Shown here: one piece after another, positions 1-10,156 of the stretch
Numbering within the stretch: position 1 is the first letter of the stretch
Layout of the letters: each line of letters starts with the position of its first letter
Assembly: GCA_027452245.1 (NCBI GenBank)
Contig: DAIDGW010000220.1
Coordinates: 1-64,000, forward strand
DNA from: Acidobacteriaceae bacterium
GTDB lineage: Bacteria > Acidobacteriota > Terriglobia > Terriglobales > Acidobacteriaceae
DNA: 64,000 bases
Direction of reading: 5' to 3'
Position numbers and translations under genes: made by a program
Notes under the pieces: model-generated
What the model was told of the DNA's origin: nothing
Database searches by the model: none
What the model saw: only the letters and a program-made list of their open reading frames with translations

Positions 1-12
1 GCGGCGATTCCT

Positions 13-222
13 TCACTGCAGGCCCAGCGGTCGCTTGTTCTCAACATCTTGCTCGCGAATGGGACGGAAGCGGTGCCAGAGATACAGTCCCAGAGCAACC
101 ACGATTCCCACGCCGAAGCTGATCCCGAGAAAGAGTCGATAGGCCGGAAGCCAGATCAGCGTCGCCGCGACGATGATCGCAGCCACTACCAGCGCCATTG
201 TGCCGCGAACCGGGATCACCAT
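13..222 (-). CDS. small membrane protein (start re-assigned to the internal Met, MVIPVRGTMALVV...)
   Basis: Hydrophobic helices; the N-terminal extension of the track ORF (to 381) looks non-coding. Confidence 0.5.
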   Translation of the reverse strand: MVIPVRGTMALVVAAIIVAATLIWLPAYRLFLGISFGVGIVVALGLYLWHRFRPIREQDVENKRPLGLQ

Positions 223-387
223 ACTGATTAGTTTCCAGCTTCCGGTTTCGAGTTTCAAGCCGAAAGCTGGATGGATCTCTTTGGACGGGCGAAGTCCCGC
301 AGGGGCGGAATTCGCTAGCCCAGGGAGCAAGCCCTGGGAAGAGAGGAATGTTGGAACGAGTCCCGCAGGGGGACGGCACAACTGGCA

Positions 388-2805
388 CTACTGGTGCGCC
401 GTCGGAGCTTCACCCGCGTTGCTCAACGGCGGCGGAGCGATCGTCGGATTGACCCCGTCCTCGCTGATTGAGGGCAGTGGAGCTTCCAGCGCAATCTGCA
501 GCACCTGGTCCATCGTATCGACAAAATGCAGCTTCATCGCGTTCCGCAGGTTCTCCGGAACTTCCGCGAGATCCTTCTCGTTGTCTTTGGGCAGAATCGC
601 CTCGAAGACTCCGGCACGGTGCGCCGCCAGCAGTTTTTCTTTCAGTCCGCCAATGGGGAGCACTTTGCCGCGCAATGTGATCTCGCCGGTCATGGCGATG
701 TCGCGGCGGACAGGAATCTTGCTCAACGCGCTGGCGATCGCGGTCGCAATCGTGATTCCCGCCGACGGCCCGTCTTTGGGAATGGCGCCTTCAGGAACGT
801 GCACATGCAAATCGAGGTTGCGGTAGAAATCGCGATTTAAGCCGAGCCGATGCGCGCGTGACCGGATGTACGACATCGCGGCCTGGGCCGATTCCTGCAT
901 CACATCACCGAGTTTGCCGGTCAAGGTCAGCTTGCCTTTGCCGTCCACTACCGTGGCCTCGGTGCTCAGAATTGAGCCGCCGACTTCGGTCCAAGCCAGC
1001 CCGGTGACCAAGCCCACTTCGCTCTTTTCGTGCGCCAGCGTGTCGCGGAACTTGATTACGCCGAGGAAGTCGCCGACATTCTCTCCCGTGACGGTGATCG
1101 TGTATCCTTCACCCTCTTTGACCACCTTGCGGGCGATCTTGCGGCAGACATTGCCAATTTCGCGCTCCAGGTTGCGCACGCCCGCTTCCCGCGTATAGGA
1201 GCGAATGAGCGCAATGATGGCGTCGTCGGTGAACTTGACGTTTTTCTCCAGCAGCCCGGCAGCTTCCATCTGTTTTTTCACCAGGAACTGCTTGGCAATT
1301 TCCATTTTCTCCTGCTCGGTATAGCCGTGCAGCCGCAGTACTTCCATACGGTCTTGCAGCGCGGGAGGGATGGTGTGCATCACGTTCGCCGTGGCCACGA
1401 AAAACACCTGCGACAGGTCATATTCCACGTCGAGGTAGTGGTCGACGAACATGAAATTCTGCTCCGGATCCAGCACTTCCAGCAGCGCCGCCGACGGATC
1501 GCCGCGGAAGTCCATCGACATCTTGTCCACTTCATCCAGCATGAAGACCGGGTTCTTGGTGCCCGCCTTCTTCATCATCTGGATGATCTGGCCCGGGAGC
1601 GCGCCAATGTAGGTACGCCGGTGGCCGCGAATTTCCGCTTCATCGCGCACGCCGCCCAGAGACATACGGACGAACTTGCGTCCGGTGGCCTTGGCAATCG
1701 ACATTCCCAGCGAAGTCTTGCCCACGCCCGGGGGCCCGACGAAGCACAGAATCGATCCCTTCGGGTTCTTGACCAGTTGCCGCACGGCCAGGAATTCAAG
1801 AATTCGTTCCTTGATCTTTTCCAGTCCGTAATGATCTTCGTTCAGAACTTTTTCCGCGCGCGAGATGTTGCGGATTTCCTTCGACCGCTTCTTCCACGGA
1901 ACCGCCAGCAGCCAATCCAGATAGTTGCGCGACACGGTCGACTCAGCCGACATCGGCGGCATGGCTTCCAGCTTTTTGAGTTCCTGCAGCGCCTTGTCTT
2001 TGACTTCCTTGGTCATGCCGGCGGCTTCGATTTTCTTTTTTAGTTCGTCGAATTCGCTCTTCTCGCCGCGCCCCAGTTCTTTCTGGATCGCTTTAATCTT
2101 TTCGTTTAAGTAATACTCTTTCTGCGCTTTTTCCATCTGGCGCTTCACGCGCGACTGGATGGTGCGGTCCACGTTGAGTTTCTCGATTTCGATATCGAGC
2201 ACGTCGGCAATGCGGGTCAGCCGCTCGGCGGGATCGAAAATCTCCAGAAGTTCCTGCTTTTCTTCAATCGACAACTGCAGGTTCGCCGAGATCACATCAG
2301 TCAGCTTCGCCGGATCTTCCATCCTCACGGCCGAGATCATGGTCTCGTAATTCAGCGCCTGGCAGAGCTTCACGTACTGCTCGAACAGGGAAGTCACGCG
2401 CTGCATGCCGGCTTCGACCTGCGGATTGTTTTCGATCGAGTAGCGTGCCACGCGCACCGACGCCTGCATAAAGCCGTCGGTATCGGTGACCTGCAGAATT
2501 TTCCCTCGCTCTACACCTTCAACCAGAACTTTAATATTTCCGTCGGGGAGCTTGAGGCTCTGCACGATATTGACGATGGTCCCAACCTGATAGATTTCGT
2601 GGGCCTTGGGTTCGTCGATGGAGGCGTCGTGCTGCGTCGCCAGGAAAATTTTCTTGTCTGCCGCCAGTGCTTCCTCAAGCGCGTGCACGCTCGATTCGCG
2701 CCCCACCACGAACGGGGTCATCATGAAAGGGAAGATGACCACGTCCCGAATGGGCATCATGGGTAGCTTTTTGGTTTCGAATTTTTCCTTGGATGGTGTG
2801 GTCAC
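388..2805 (-). CDS. lon: ATP-dependent protease Lon (LonA type)
   Basis: 805 aa; N-terminal LON domain, Walker [12 protein letters not shown], catalytic region [14 protein letters not shown]. Confidence 0.97.
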   Translation of the reverse strand: MTTPSKEKFETKKLPMMPIRDVVIFPFMMTPFVVGRESSVHALEEALAADKKIFLATQHDASIDEPKAHEIYQVGTIVNIVQSLKLPDGNIKVLVEGVERGKILQVTDTDGFMQASVRVARYSIENNPQVEAGMQRVTSLFEQYVKLCQALNYETMISAVRMEDPAKLTDVISANLQLSIEEKQELLEIFDPAERLTRIADVLDIEIEKLNVDRTIQSRVKRQMEKAQKEYYLNEKIKAIQKELGRGEKSEFDELKKKIEAAGMTKEVKDKALQELKKLEAMPPMSAESTVSRNYLDWLLAVPWKKRSKEIRNISRAEKVLNEDHYGLEKIKERILEFLAVRQLVKNPKGSILCFVGPPGVGKTSLGMSIAKATGRKFVRMSLGGVRDEAEIRGHRRTYIGALPGQIIQMMKKAGTKNPVFMLDEVDKMSMDFRGDPSAALLEVLDPEQNFMFVDHYLDVEYDLSQVFFVATANVMHTIPPALQDRMEVLRLHGYTEQEKMEIAKQFLVKKQMEAAGLLEKNVKFTDDAIIALIRSYTREAGVRNLEREIGNVCRKIARKVVKEGEGYTITVTGENVGDFLGVIKFRDTLAHEKSEVGLVTGLAWTEVGGSILSTEATVVDGKGKLTLTGKLGDVMQESAQAAMSYIRSRAHRLGLNRDFYRNLDLHVHVPEGAIPKDGPSAGITIATAIASALSKIPVRRDIAMTGEITLRGKVLPIGGLKEKLLAAHRAGVFEAILPKDNEKDLAEVPENLRNAMKLHFVDTMDQVLQIALEAPLPSISEDGVNPTIAPPPLSNAGEAPTAHQ

Positions 2806-2918
2806 TGATTCTCCCTGGGCTGCCGGCGGACCTGCTACCGGCGTCTATGCTGACTTGCGCCACGTGACCTTGCCGTCGGCAGAAGCAGCAAGGACCTCTA
2901 CTGATTTTACCGCGTTCT

Positions 2919-4196
2919 CTAGCTCGCCTGCTTCTCAATCATAGCGAACGAAGCGGTCCGCTTCTCCACCATCTCCCGGGTCACTTCAAATTCTTTTAAC
3001 TTCTTCTGGCTCGGGAGGTTAAACATCAGGTCCAGCATCAGTTCTTCCAGGATCATACGCAGGCCACGCGCCCCTACCTTGCGCGCCATGGCCTGGCGTG
3101 CGATGGCTCGCAACGCCTCATCATTGAACTTCAAACGCACATTCTCAAACTCAAATAAACGCTGATACTGCTTGATAATCGCGTTTTTCGGGCGAGTAAG
3201 AATTTCGATCAGGGCGAATTCGTCCAGATCTTCCAGCATGCCGACCACCGGCAACCGTCCGACGAATTCCGGGATCAATCCAAACTTGATCAAATCCTCG
3301 GGCTGCACTTCGCTGAGCAGTTCGAAGTTGCGCTTGCGCGCCGCTGCATCCTCGCGCTCGGCCTCGTCAGTCCCGCGGAACCCAAGCGACCGCTTGCCGA
3401 TACGCCGGGCAATGATCTTGTCCAGTCCCACGAACGCGCCACCGCAAATAAACAGGATGTTCGTCGTGTCGACCGGGGTGAATTCCTGGTGCGGATGCTT
3501 GCGTCCGCCCTGTGGCGGAACGTTGGCGATGGTGCCTTCCAGAATCTTGAGCAGCGCCTGCTGCACGCCCTCGCCCGAAACATCGCGGGTGATCGACGGA
3601 TTCTCATCCTTGCGGCCGATCTTATCGACTTCGTCGATATAGATGATCCCCGTCTGCGTGCGGCTGACATCGCCGTCGGCGGCCTGCAACAGCTTCAAAA
3701 TGATGTTTTCGACGTCTTCGCCGACGTATCCCGCTTCGGTCAGCGTGGTGGCATCGACGATGGCAAACGGAACGTCGAGCATGCGGGCTAATGTCTGCGC
3801 CAGCAGTGTCTTGCCGGTTCCAGTCGGGCCGATCAGCATGATGTTCGACTTGGTCAGTTCGACCCCGTCGGTGCCTTTCTGGCGATTCATGTAAATGCGT
3901 TTGTAGTGGTTGTATACGGCAACCGCCAGCTTCTTCTTGGTCTGCTCCTGGCCGATGACGAACTCGTCGAGGAAGGCCTTTACTTCCTGCGGCTTGGGCA
4001 GTTGGTTGGGGGTGCTGCTGGGCGGAGTCGCGGTGCGGTCGTCTTCCAGAATGGAGTTACAGACGGCCACGCACTCGTCGCAGATATAGGCGCGCGGATA
4101 ATCGCTAGGGGAAGAAATGAGCTTGGCGACGGCGTCCTGTGACTTATGGCAAAACGAGCAGCGGAGAATCTCTTCCGTCCCGGACCTGTTTTTCAC
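2919..4196 (-). CDS. clpX: ATP-dependent Clp protease ATP-binding subunit ClpX
   Basis: N-terminal zinc-binding motif CSFCHKSQ...[25 protein letters not shown]. Confidence 0.97.
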   Translation of the reverse strand: MKNRSGTEEILRCSFCHKSQDAVAKLISSPSDYPRAYICDECVAVCNSILEDDRTATPPSSTPNQLPKPQEVKAFLDEFVIGQEQTKKKLAVAVYNHYKRIYMNRQKGTDGVELTKSNIMLIGPTGTGKTLLAQTLARMLDVPFAIVDATTLTEAGYVGEDVENIILKLLQAADGDVSRTQTGIIYIDEVDKIGRKDENPSITRDVSGEGVQQALLKILEGTIANVPPQGGRKHPHQEFTPVDTTNILFICGGAFVGLDKIIARRIGKRSLGFRGTDEAEREDAAARKRNFELLSEVQPEDLIKFGLIPEFVGRLPVVGMLEDLDEFALIEILTRPKNAIIKQYQRLFEFENVRLKFNDEALRAIARQAMARKVGARGLRMILEELMLDLMFNLPSQKKLKEFEVTREMVEKRTASFAMIEKQAS

Positions 4197-4266
4197 TCAG
4201 TTTTACTCCTTGGTGTATGCCCCGCGTCCGGAGGTCCTAGCCGTCCTCCCTACACGCGCTGACCGA

Positions 4267-4956
4267 TCATACAGCCTTCACGGTCTTGTAGATGATATCG
4301 TCGATGATTCCGTATTCCTTAGCCTGCTGCGCGTTCATAATGAAGTCGCGCTCCACGTCCTTTTCGACCTTATCGAGCTTCTGGCCGCTGTGCTTGGAAA
4401 GCAACTGATTTGTAATCTCACGCATACGCAGGATTTCGCGGGCGTGGATATCAATGTCAGTCGCCTGACCGGACAGGCCACCCATCGAGGGCTGATGTAT
4501 TAATATCCTCGAATTCGGCAGTGCCAATCTCTTTTTGGGCTCGCCCGATGCCAAAAGTAACGCCGCCATCGAGGCTGCCTGGCCCACGCACAGGGTCATG
4601 ACATCGTTCTTTACATACTGCATGGTGTCGTAGATGGCCATACCGGCAGTGATGGAGCCCCCGGGAGAGTTGATGTAAAGCTGAATGTCTTTCTCCGGGT
4701 CTTCCTGCGCCAGAAACAGCATCTGCGCGATCACAAGGTTGGCAATGTTGTCGTCGATCGGGGTGCCGATGAAAATAATGTTGTCGCGAAGCAGGCGGGA
4801 GTAGATGTCGTAGGCGCGCTCGCCCCGTCCGGTCTGCTCGATGACCATGGGTACTAGCATCAATCGTTCCTCATTGTTGTTTTTCACGTTTACCTGCCAC
4901 ACTCCGTCCCTGACAGCGTTTTCTGGCGTTCGGGGAGGATCGAAAGCCGCGGTCAC
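4267..4956 (-). CDS. clpP: ATP-dependent Clp protease proteolytic subunit ClpP
   Basis: [42 protein letters not shown]. Confidence 0.96.
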   Translation of the reverse strand: MTAAFDPPRTPENAVRDGVWQVNVKNNNEERLMLVPMVIEQTGRGERAYDIYSRLLRDNIIFIGTPIDDNIANLVIAQMLFLAQEDPEKDIQLYINSPGGSITAGMAIYDTMQYVKNDVMTLCVGQAASMAALLLASGEPKKRLALPNSRILIHQPSMGGLSGQATDIDIHAREILRMREITNQLLSKHSGQKLDKVEKDVERDFIMNAQQAKEYGIIDDIIYKTVKAV

Positions 4957-6245
4957 GCGGACTGGTGATACAGAAAATCGAGGGTCTTTTCGCTGCGGAT
5001 TCTATTCCGGATTCTATCCAGCCCCCCATCCTCTGTCAAACGAGCCCGAACCGCCTCAGGCGTTTGTTTCGTTTGCCTTGCGAGCGCCTCGAGCTCACGA
5101 TTTACCTCTTCGTCGCTGACGTGAATCTTTTCCTCGTCGGCGATGCGTTCCAGCAACAACGACGACTTCACATCCTGCACGGCCTGATCCCTCTGCCCGG
5201 CGCGGAGACGGGGAAGATCCATCTTTTTCATGTCTTCCACTTTCATTCCCTGTGCCGCGAGGGCCCGTAATCCGCGTTCCAGCCGAATATCGATCTGGCG
5301 CTCGACCAGCGACTCCGGAACCTCGAATTCATTGCGCCGCACCAGTTCGGAAACCAGCTTGTCTTTGGCTTCGCGCTCGGCCGTGTGCCGCTTTTCCGCT
5401 TCCATGTTCTCGCGAATCTGCTTGCGCACCTGCTCGATGCTGGTGAATTCTCCCAACTCCTTGGCGAACGCGTCATTCAGTTCGGGAAGGTTCTTCTGCT
5501 TGATGGCGTGAATCTTCACGGTATACAGAAAGGTCTTGCCCGCCAGGCGTTTATCGGGCGCATCCTCGGGATACTTCACTTCAAACGCGCGTTCTTCGCC
5601 CGCGCCGGCTCCGCGCAGGTTCTCGGTAAATTCCGGCACTGTGTTTTTGCCGCCGATCTCGATCAGCACGTCATCCATGTGGACCGGCTTGGCTTCTTTA
5701 TCTTCCGGATTCTGGGGGCGCCCATCCATCGAAGCTTCGGCGAAATCGCCATCGTTCAGCGTGCTGCCTTCGATGCCGGTAAAGGTCGCCTTCTGCTCGC
5801 GGAGATGGTTCAACGCGTCTTCCACATCCTGATCGCTTACTGCGATTTCGGGCTTATCGGCGCGCAACTCCTTGTAGCCTTCCACGTGAATCTCGGGCAG
5901 GACTTCGAAGCTGGCTTTGAAGCGCAGCGGTTCGCCTTCATGGATGTGCAGGTCGGTGACCCGGGGCTGCGACACCGGGATCATGCCCAGCTTGTCGGCT
6001 TCTTTGCGGAAGTAGCGCGGGACGAGCGCCTCGACCACATCGCTTTTCAGGTCTTCGGCAAAGCGCTGGCGGATAATCGTCGCCGGCACATGTCCGCGGC
6101 GGAAGCCCGGCAGCCGCGCCATCTTCTGGTATTTCTGCACCAGGGTTTCGGTTTCGCGCTTGACCTCATCCGCCGGAATCTCAATGGAAATTTCGCGTTT
6201 GACGCCGTCTTTGGTTTTCGCGTCGGTAGTTTCGGTAGGACTCAC
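4953..6245 (-). CDS. tig: trigger factor, peptidyl-prolyl isomerase chaperone
   Basis: [18 protein letters not shown] ribosome-binding signature; lies directly upstream of clpP. Confidence 0.95.
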   Translation of the reverse strand: MSPTETTDAKTKDGVKREISIEIPADEVKRETETLVQKYQKMARLPGFRRGHVPATIIRQRFAEDLKSDVVEALVPRYFRKEADKLGMIPVSQPRVTDLHIHEGEPLRFKASFEVLPEIHVEGYKELRADKPEIAVSDQDVEDALNHLREQKATFTGIEGSTLNDGDFAEASMDGRPQNPEDKEAKPVHMDDVLIEIGGKNTVPEFTENLRGAGAGEERAFEVKYPEDAPDKRLAGKTFLYTVKIHAIKQKNLPELNDAFAKELGEFTSIEQVRKQIRENMEAEKRHTAEREAKDKLVSELVRRNEFEVPESLVERQIDIRLERGLRALAAQGMKVEDMKKMDLPRLRAGQRDQAVQDVKSSLLLERIADEEKIHVSDEEVNRELEALARQTKQTPEAVRARLTEDGGLDRIRNRIRSEKTLDFLYHQSA

Positions 6246-6404
6246 AATATCCTCTCACGCCGCAGCGGGGCCTGACCGGATTCGCTCCCAGCCCTCGATT
6301 CACACCGCGTCACTTTGAGTGTAAAGAGGAACGAAGATAAGCGTCAAACCCCGGGGGGGGAGATATACGGGGCGGGAAAATTCCTACACCCCGTAACACA
6401 GCGG

Positions 6405-6435
6405 CCTCGACCGACCCCTGCGGGTTCAGTCGAGG
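6405..6435. other. hairpin-forming inverted repeat upstream of tig
   Basis: CCTCGAC-cg-ACCC-ctgc-GGGT-tca-GTCGAGG. Confidence 0.6.
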
Positions 6436-6518
6436 TCAGTGGGCCCGCCCGCGCGTGGGGCTCGTGCGTGCGCGCGTGCGAGCGCGGGAGCAAGGCAGTT
6501 GTGAGAGACGCACCGGAA

Positions 6519-6576
6519 CAAACGCACAGATGTGAACTGAATCGAAACACGTTGAAATTTGAGTGTTAACGCCTGA
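6519..6576 (+). repeat. partial copy (3' part) of the 94-bp structured repeat
   Basis: caaacgcacag...gaactgaatcgaaacacgttgaaatttgagtgttaacgcctga aligns with the 3' half of the copies at 8297-8390 and 10063-10156. Confidence 0.65.
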
Positions 6577-6615
6577 TAGCGTCACGTGACCAGCCGACTG
6601 AGATAGAATCCGACG

Positions 6616-7062
6616 ATGCTTCGCAATCTGAAATTCTGCGGCGCTCTGCTAATCAACTTGCTTGTCGCCGTGGTCGGAACGGCCATCCTAGACACCGGAG
6701 TGCGAAGGGTGATTCCAACTCATACGGTCTCCGCAATCGTGTGGAAGGAAATCATCCTAAGCGTCGTGTGCGCGGCTTTTCTCGGCTTCTTCATGTGGCG
6801 CACTTGGCGGAGTGCTGCCGCAAAATGGGTTTGGGTTTTGACTGCAATCTGGTTTGTCTTCGGCTACTTGACCATCGAAGGTAGCGCGAATGTGTGGGGA
6901 CGATTCTCTGGCTTTAGCTCTGGAAGTGTTCTGAGTGGGCCTGACGTGAGGACTTTTTTCGGGTTCACGATTCCGCTCATTCGAGCCGTGAGCTACTCCA
7001 TTGGCGCGTACATCTCCGCGCTGGTGTATCACGGCAGAATCAGCTTACCAGATGGTTGTTGA
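6616..7062 (+). CDS. hypothetical small multi-pass membrane protein
   Basis: 148 aa with several hydrophobic segments; its stop TGA lies inside the repeat motif gtTGAaacatccgg. Confidence 0.6.
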   Translation: MLRNLKFCGALLINLLVAVVGTAILDTGVRRVIPTHTVSAIVWKEIILSVVCAAFLGFFMWRTWRSAAAKWVWVLTAIWFVFGYLTIEGSANVWGRFSGFSSGSVLSGPDVRTFFGFTIPLIRAVSYSIGAYISALVYHGRISLPDGC

Positions 7063-7083
7063 AACATCCGGATTGCACTTGAT
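7059..7083 (+). repeat. 5' motif of the structured repeat (TTGAAACATCCGGATTGCACTTGAT)
   Basis: Matches the 5' part of the 94-bp repeat; begins at the stop codon of the preceding ORF. Confidence 0.6.
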
Positions 7084-7151
7084 TTGACGCGTTGCCGGGG
7101 AAATGAGCCTAGAATCTAAAGGACCTGTTGCGCCCATAGAAGTGTACGAAC

Positions 7152-7517
7152 TTGAAACCACTGCCACCGGGCTATCGCCGCTGCCCCAACTGCGACGCTG
7201 CTCTCAGCGCTGAAGAAGTCCAGTCTGCACCGCTTCGTTGTCCTCACTGTAATGAACTTTTGCTGCCGAAATTTCCTAAATGGTACGAACGGTTACGCTT
7301 GGCCGTGTGCCTTATCGCTGGAATCGTGATTCCGTTGTGGAGCCATCCGGATTGGGGATCATTCGTTGTCTTCATTGTCGGGTTTTACTGGCTAGGCGCT
7401 TTCGCCGTCTGGCACATCATCGTGCGACCTTTCATGCGGCCAAAAGAGATTCGCCTTTTTACGCATCGTCCCCTCATTCAAACCCTTGGCATTGGCTCGA
7501 CTCAGCCAAAGAAATGA
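7152..7517 (+). CDS. zinc-ribbon-containing small membrane protein
   Basis: CPNCDAALSAEEVQSAPLRCPHCNE zinc ribbon followed by hydrophobic helices; TTG start uncertain. Confidence 0.6.
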   Translation: MKPLPPGYRRCPNCDAALSAEEVQSAPLRCPHCNELLLPKFPKWYERLRLAVCLIAGIVIPLWSHPDWGSFVVFIVGFYWLGAFAVWHIIVRPFMRPKEIRLFTHRPLIQTLGIGSTQPKK

Positions 7518-7528
7518 CCGTCATTGTC

Positions 7529-7600
7529 GTAACATCCCGATTTCACTCACGATCCCTTCGTGCAGCTTTCGTAACATGCGGAATTTCAAGCGAAAGATAG
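7529..7600 (+). repeat. divergent copy of the structured repeat
   Basis: taacatcccgatttcactcacgatc...gcggaatttcaagcg; internal CTTTCG...CGAAAG stem; starts about 12 nt after a stop codon. Confidence 0.5.
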
Positions 7601-7620
7601 AATTGCACTGGGAGTTGATT

Positions 7621-7881
7621 GTGACATTGCCCAGTCCAACTAAAGCGGAGCGCGTCACCGAAGTTGTCATTTGCGTGATCTGTGTCGTTGTGGCGATAGC
7701 AATCGCGGCTTGGCAGCGTTCGATGTTCCTGATGATCTTCGCCGAAGTCGTGACAGTGCTCGTTCCCTTTAGCCTAGTGAGGTCGCGCAGATTAGGCGAA
7801 GAGGAAATGATGCGGCGGCAAGACAAAGCGATGGGAAAACCCACCGACGATCCAAGGGAAATGGCCCGTTGGGTCCCTTGA
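7621..7881 (+). CDS. hypothetical small membrane protein (GTG start proposed)
   Basis: Hydrophobic segments VICVICVVVAIAIAA and FLMIFAEVVTVLVPF; the earlier track start (7486) overlaps the previous ORF and the repeat. Confidence 0.5.
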   Translation: MTLPSPTKAERVTEVVICVICVVVAIAIAAWQRSMFLMIFAEVVTVLVPFSLVRSRRLGEEEMMRRQDKAMGKPTDDPREMARWVP

Positions 7882-7914
7882 TTTAAGCCCACCAGCAACT
7901 TCTAGCGTCAACTG

Positions 7915-7939
7915 TTGAAATATCTCGATTACACTCATC
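7915..7939 (+). repeat. 5' motif of the structured repeat (TTGAAATATCTCGATTACACTCATC)
   Basis: Near match to the 5' part of the 94-bp repeat; lies 34 nt after the preceding stop. Confidence 0.55.
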
Positions 7940-8277
7940 TCCCCGCCCATAGGCGATGCACCTTCAGTACCCTTTGCATTGCTTTGTCAGCACTCTACTC
8001 TTGTTTCGTGAACAGGAGAACGATCCCGCGCTTGCTACTTGCTGCAGAGGTCGGATCGTGCGTGTCCACACTCCTGCTCTGGCTGACCTACACGACACAT
8101 GCTGACGTGTTGTTCTACCCTCAAGCCGCGGGTTTCGTGTTGTGTTGGCTGACGCGAGGGATACACAACGCCACACAAACTGATTACTGGGAGATCGTGA
8201 TGCCTGCAAATGCCGCTTTGTACGGTGTGGCCGTGTTCGTACTGAGCGGCATTCTCCGCAAAAGACGACCGGCTTAA
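7915..8277 (+). CDS. hypothetical small membrane protein (true start uncertain, probably downstream)
   Basis: Hydrophobic segments; the TTG start proposed by the track lies inside a repeat motif. Confidence 0.45.
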   Translation: MKYLDYTHLPAHRRCTFSTLCIALSALYSCFVNRRTIPRLLLAAEVGSCVSTLLLWLTYTTHADVLFYPQAAGFVLCWLTRGIHNATQTDYWEIVMPANAALYGVAVFVLSGILRKRRPA

Positions 8278-8296
8278 AGATCACGAAGTATGTCCG

Positions 8297-8390
8297 CAAT
8301 TGGGGAAACATCCTGATTACACTCATCGTCCAAACGTACCTATGCGAACCGAATCGCAACGAGTCGGAATTTGAGTGTTAATGCCTGGTT
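8297..8390 (+). repeat. full-length 94-bp structured direct repeat, copy A
   Basis: 90/94 identical to 10063-10156; outer inverted arms GATTACACTCAT / ATTTGAGTGTTAA and inner hairpin CCGAaTCG-caa-CGAgTCGG. Confidence 0.9.
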
Positions 8391-8412
8391 TCGACAATTG
8401 ACTGAGAACCAA

Positions 8413-9930
8413 CTATTGCGTCACGCGAAAAACCACGTTGCTTTTGAGCGTGCCGCCGGAAGTGGTCACTTCGACCGTGCCGGTAGTCGCGTCAGCGGGG
8501 ACGGTCGTTTCGATATAGGTACCCGAAATAATGGTGAATGTTCCTGACGTTCCATTGAAGCTGATGCTGGTAGCGCTCGCCAGATTGTTTCCCAGGATGC
8601 GGACCTTCGTTCCCACGCGGCCCGAGGTAGGCACGGTCTCTACGAACGGGCTGAGACCGACCGACAGCTTGTAGACGATGCCGATGCTGTAGCCTCCGGA
8701 GGAGGTCGAGCCGTAAAAGCTGCCGTCAGTCGCCTGCATTACGCCGGCGAATACGTCCGCGCCGTCGCCACCGTCTGCCGGAAGGAATCTGTGCAACGTG
8801 GTCAGCGTGCCGGTCGGTGTAATTTGGAAAACCGTCCCGCATCCAGCGAATTGGCACCCTCTGAGGCTGCCGCCAAGTCGCGTCGTACCGTAGAGATTTC
8901 CGTCAGTGCCTTGGACCAGCCCCGCAAGCGGGCTTTCACCGTCAGTGTTGTGAAAGCTGTGCAATGTTGTCAGCTTCCCGTTGGGCGTGAGCTTGAAGAC
9001 CGTTCCTTCCTTGAACGCCCCGCCTCCGTAAGTTGTCCCATAGAGGTTCCCGTCAGTGGCTAACACGATTCCTCCATTCGGAGCATAGCCGTCGGTGCAT
9101 GTTGCTTTGGAGCAAAAGCTGTAAAGCGTGGTCAGCTTCCCGTTGGGCGTGAGCTTGAAGGCCGTTCCTTGCTCGAACGCCCCGCCTCCGTAGGTTACCC
9201 CGTAGAAGTTCCCGTCCACAGCTTGCACCAACGTCCCGGCGGGTTCTGCACCATCAGCGCAGTCGGCCAAGTTGCAGAAGCTGTGAAGCGTGGTCAGCGT
9301 CCCTGACGGTGTAATCTCGAATACCGTTCCACAACCGTTATAGTTACAGACGACGGAATTGTTGTTGGCTCCGCCATTTTCCGTCGTCCCGTAAAAGTTC
9401 CCATCGGGTGCTTGTATCAGCCCTTCGGGCCATGCGCCATCCGGGCAGTTCGCTTGGGAACAGAAGGCGTAGAGCGTGGTCAGCGCACCGGTGGGGCTCA
9501 CCCGGAAAACCGTGCCGCAGCCGTCAGTACTGCAGTTGCTGCTCGTCCCGCCGAGGCGGGTCGTACTGTAGAAGTTCCCGTCGGTAGCCAGGACCAAGGG
9601 CCCGCCCGGATCCGAGCCGTCGCTGAAGTCGAAACTGTAGAGCAGCGTAAAACCGCCTGAAGGAGTCATTCTGAAGACGGTGCCATCGAAATTTGCACCC
9701 TCTAGAGCACCTGTTGTGAAGAAGTTTCCGTCGAGGCCCTGAACGAAGCTGCTGGCGCAGCACTCGGTAATATTAAAGTTTGCCAGCTTCTCGTACTTCT
9801 GCGCGGGTGAGGAATTTGCAGCTACAGCGATGAAGACGAGAGTGAGACAGCCGAATTTCATGATTTTCGACGTGCTGTTCATTTTGCGCTTTGGAGCAGC
9901 GAGAATTGCAGAGATTAGCGGTCGCGACAT
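8413..9930 (-). CDS. secreted choice-of-anchor tandem-repeat (GloVer-type) protein with C-terminal IPT/TIG-like domain
   Basis: Repeated motifs LTTLYSFC...ADGNFYGTTYGGG...GTVFKLTPNG; C-terminal VPTSGRVGTKVRILGNNLASATSISFNGTSGTF. Confidence 0.8.
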   Translation of the reverse strand: MSRPLISAILAAPKRKMNSTSKIMKFGCLTLVFIAVAANSSPAQKYEKLANFNITECCASSFVQGLDGNFFTTGALEGANFDGTVFRMTPSGGFTLLYSFDFSDGSDPGGPLVLATDGNFYSTTRLGGTSSNCSTDGCGTVFRVSPTGALTTLYAFCSQANCPDGAWPEGLIQAPDGNFYGTTENGGANNNSVVCNYNGCGTVFEITPSGTLTTLHSFCNLADCADGAEPAGTLVQAVDGNFYGVTYGGGAFEQGTAFKLTPNGKLTTLYSFCSKATCTDGYAPNGGIVLATDGNLYGTTYGGGAFKEGTVFKLTPNGKLTTLHSFHNTDGESPLAGLVQGTDGNLYGTTRLGGSLRGCQFAGCGTVFQITPTGTLTTLHRFLPADGGDGADVFAGVMQATDGSFYGSTSSGGYSIGIVYKLSVGLSPFVETVPTSGRVGTKVRILGNNLASATSISFNGTSGTFTIISGTYIETTVPADATTGTVEVTTSGGTLKSNVVFRVTQ

Positions 9931-10062
9931 CCAGAAATCCTTTCGCGGGACGGACTGACGATCCTCCAGCAGCGCTAGCGCGAGGCGGGCCGTCTAGAAA
10001 TGCAGGCTCTTCTGGGGGAAGAGCGATAGCCGGAGAATTATCCTTCGGGGCGGCTATGCTGT

Positions 10063-10156
10063 CAATTGGGGAAACATCCGGATTACACTCATCGTCCAAA
10101 CATACCTGTGCGAACCGAATCGCAACGAGTCGGAATTTGAGTGTTAACGCCTGGTT
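10063..10156 (+). repeat. full-length 94-bp structured direct repeat, copy B
   Basis: Same orientation as copy A, with four mismatches over 94 bp. Confidence 0.9.

Noticed and set aside
1030-2043. 337-aa plus-strand ORF opposite lon
   Set aside because: Antisense shadow ORF of a clear Lon gene; His/Arg-rich translation typical of GC-rich complement frames.
5385-6275. 296-aa plus-strand ORF opposite tig
   Set aside because: Antisense shadow of trigger factor.
6519-10156. Calling the array a bona fide integron
   Set aside because: No IntI in the window and no clean RYYYAAC/GTTRRRY core boxes; kept only as a cassette-like hypothesis.
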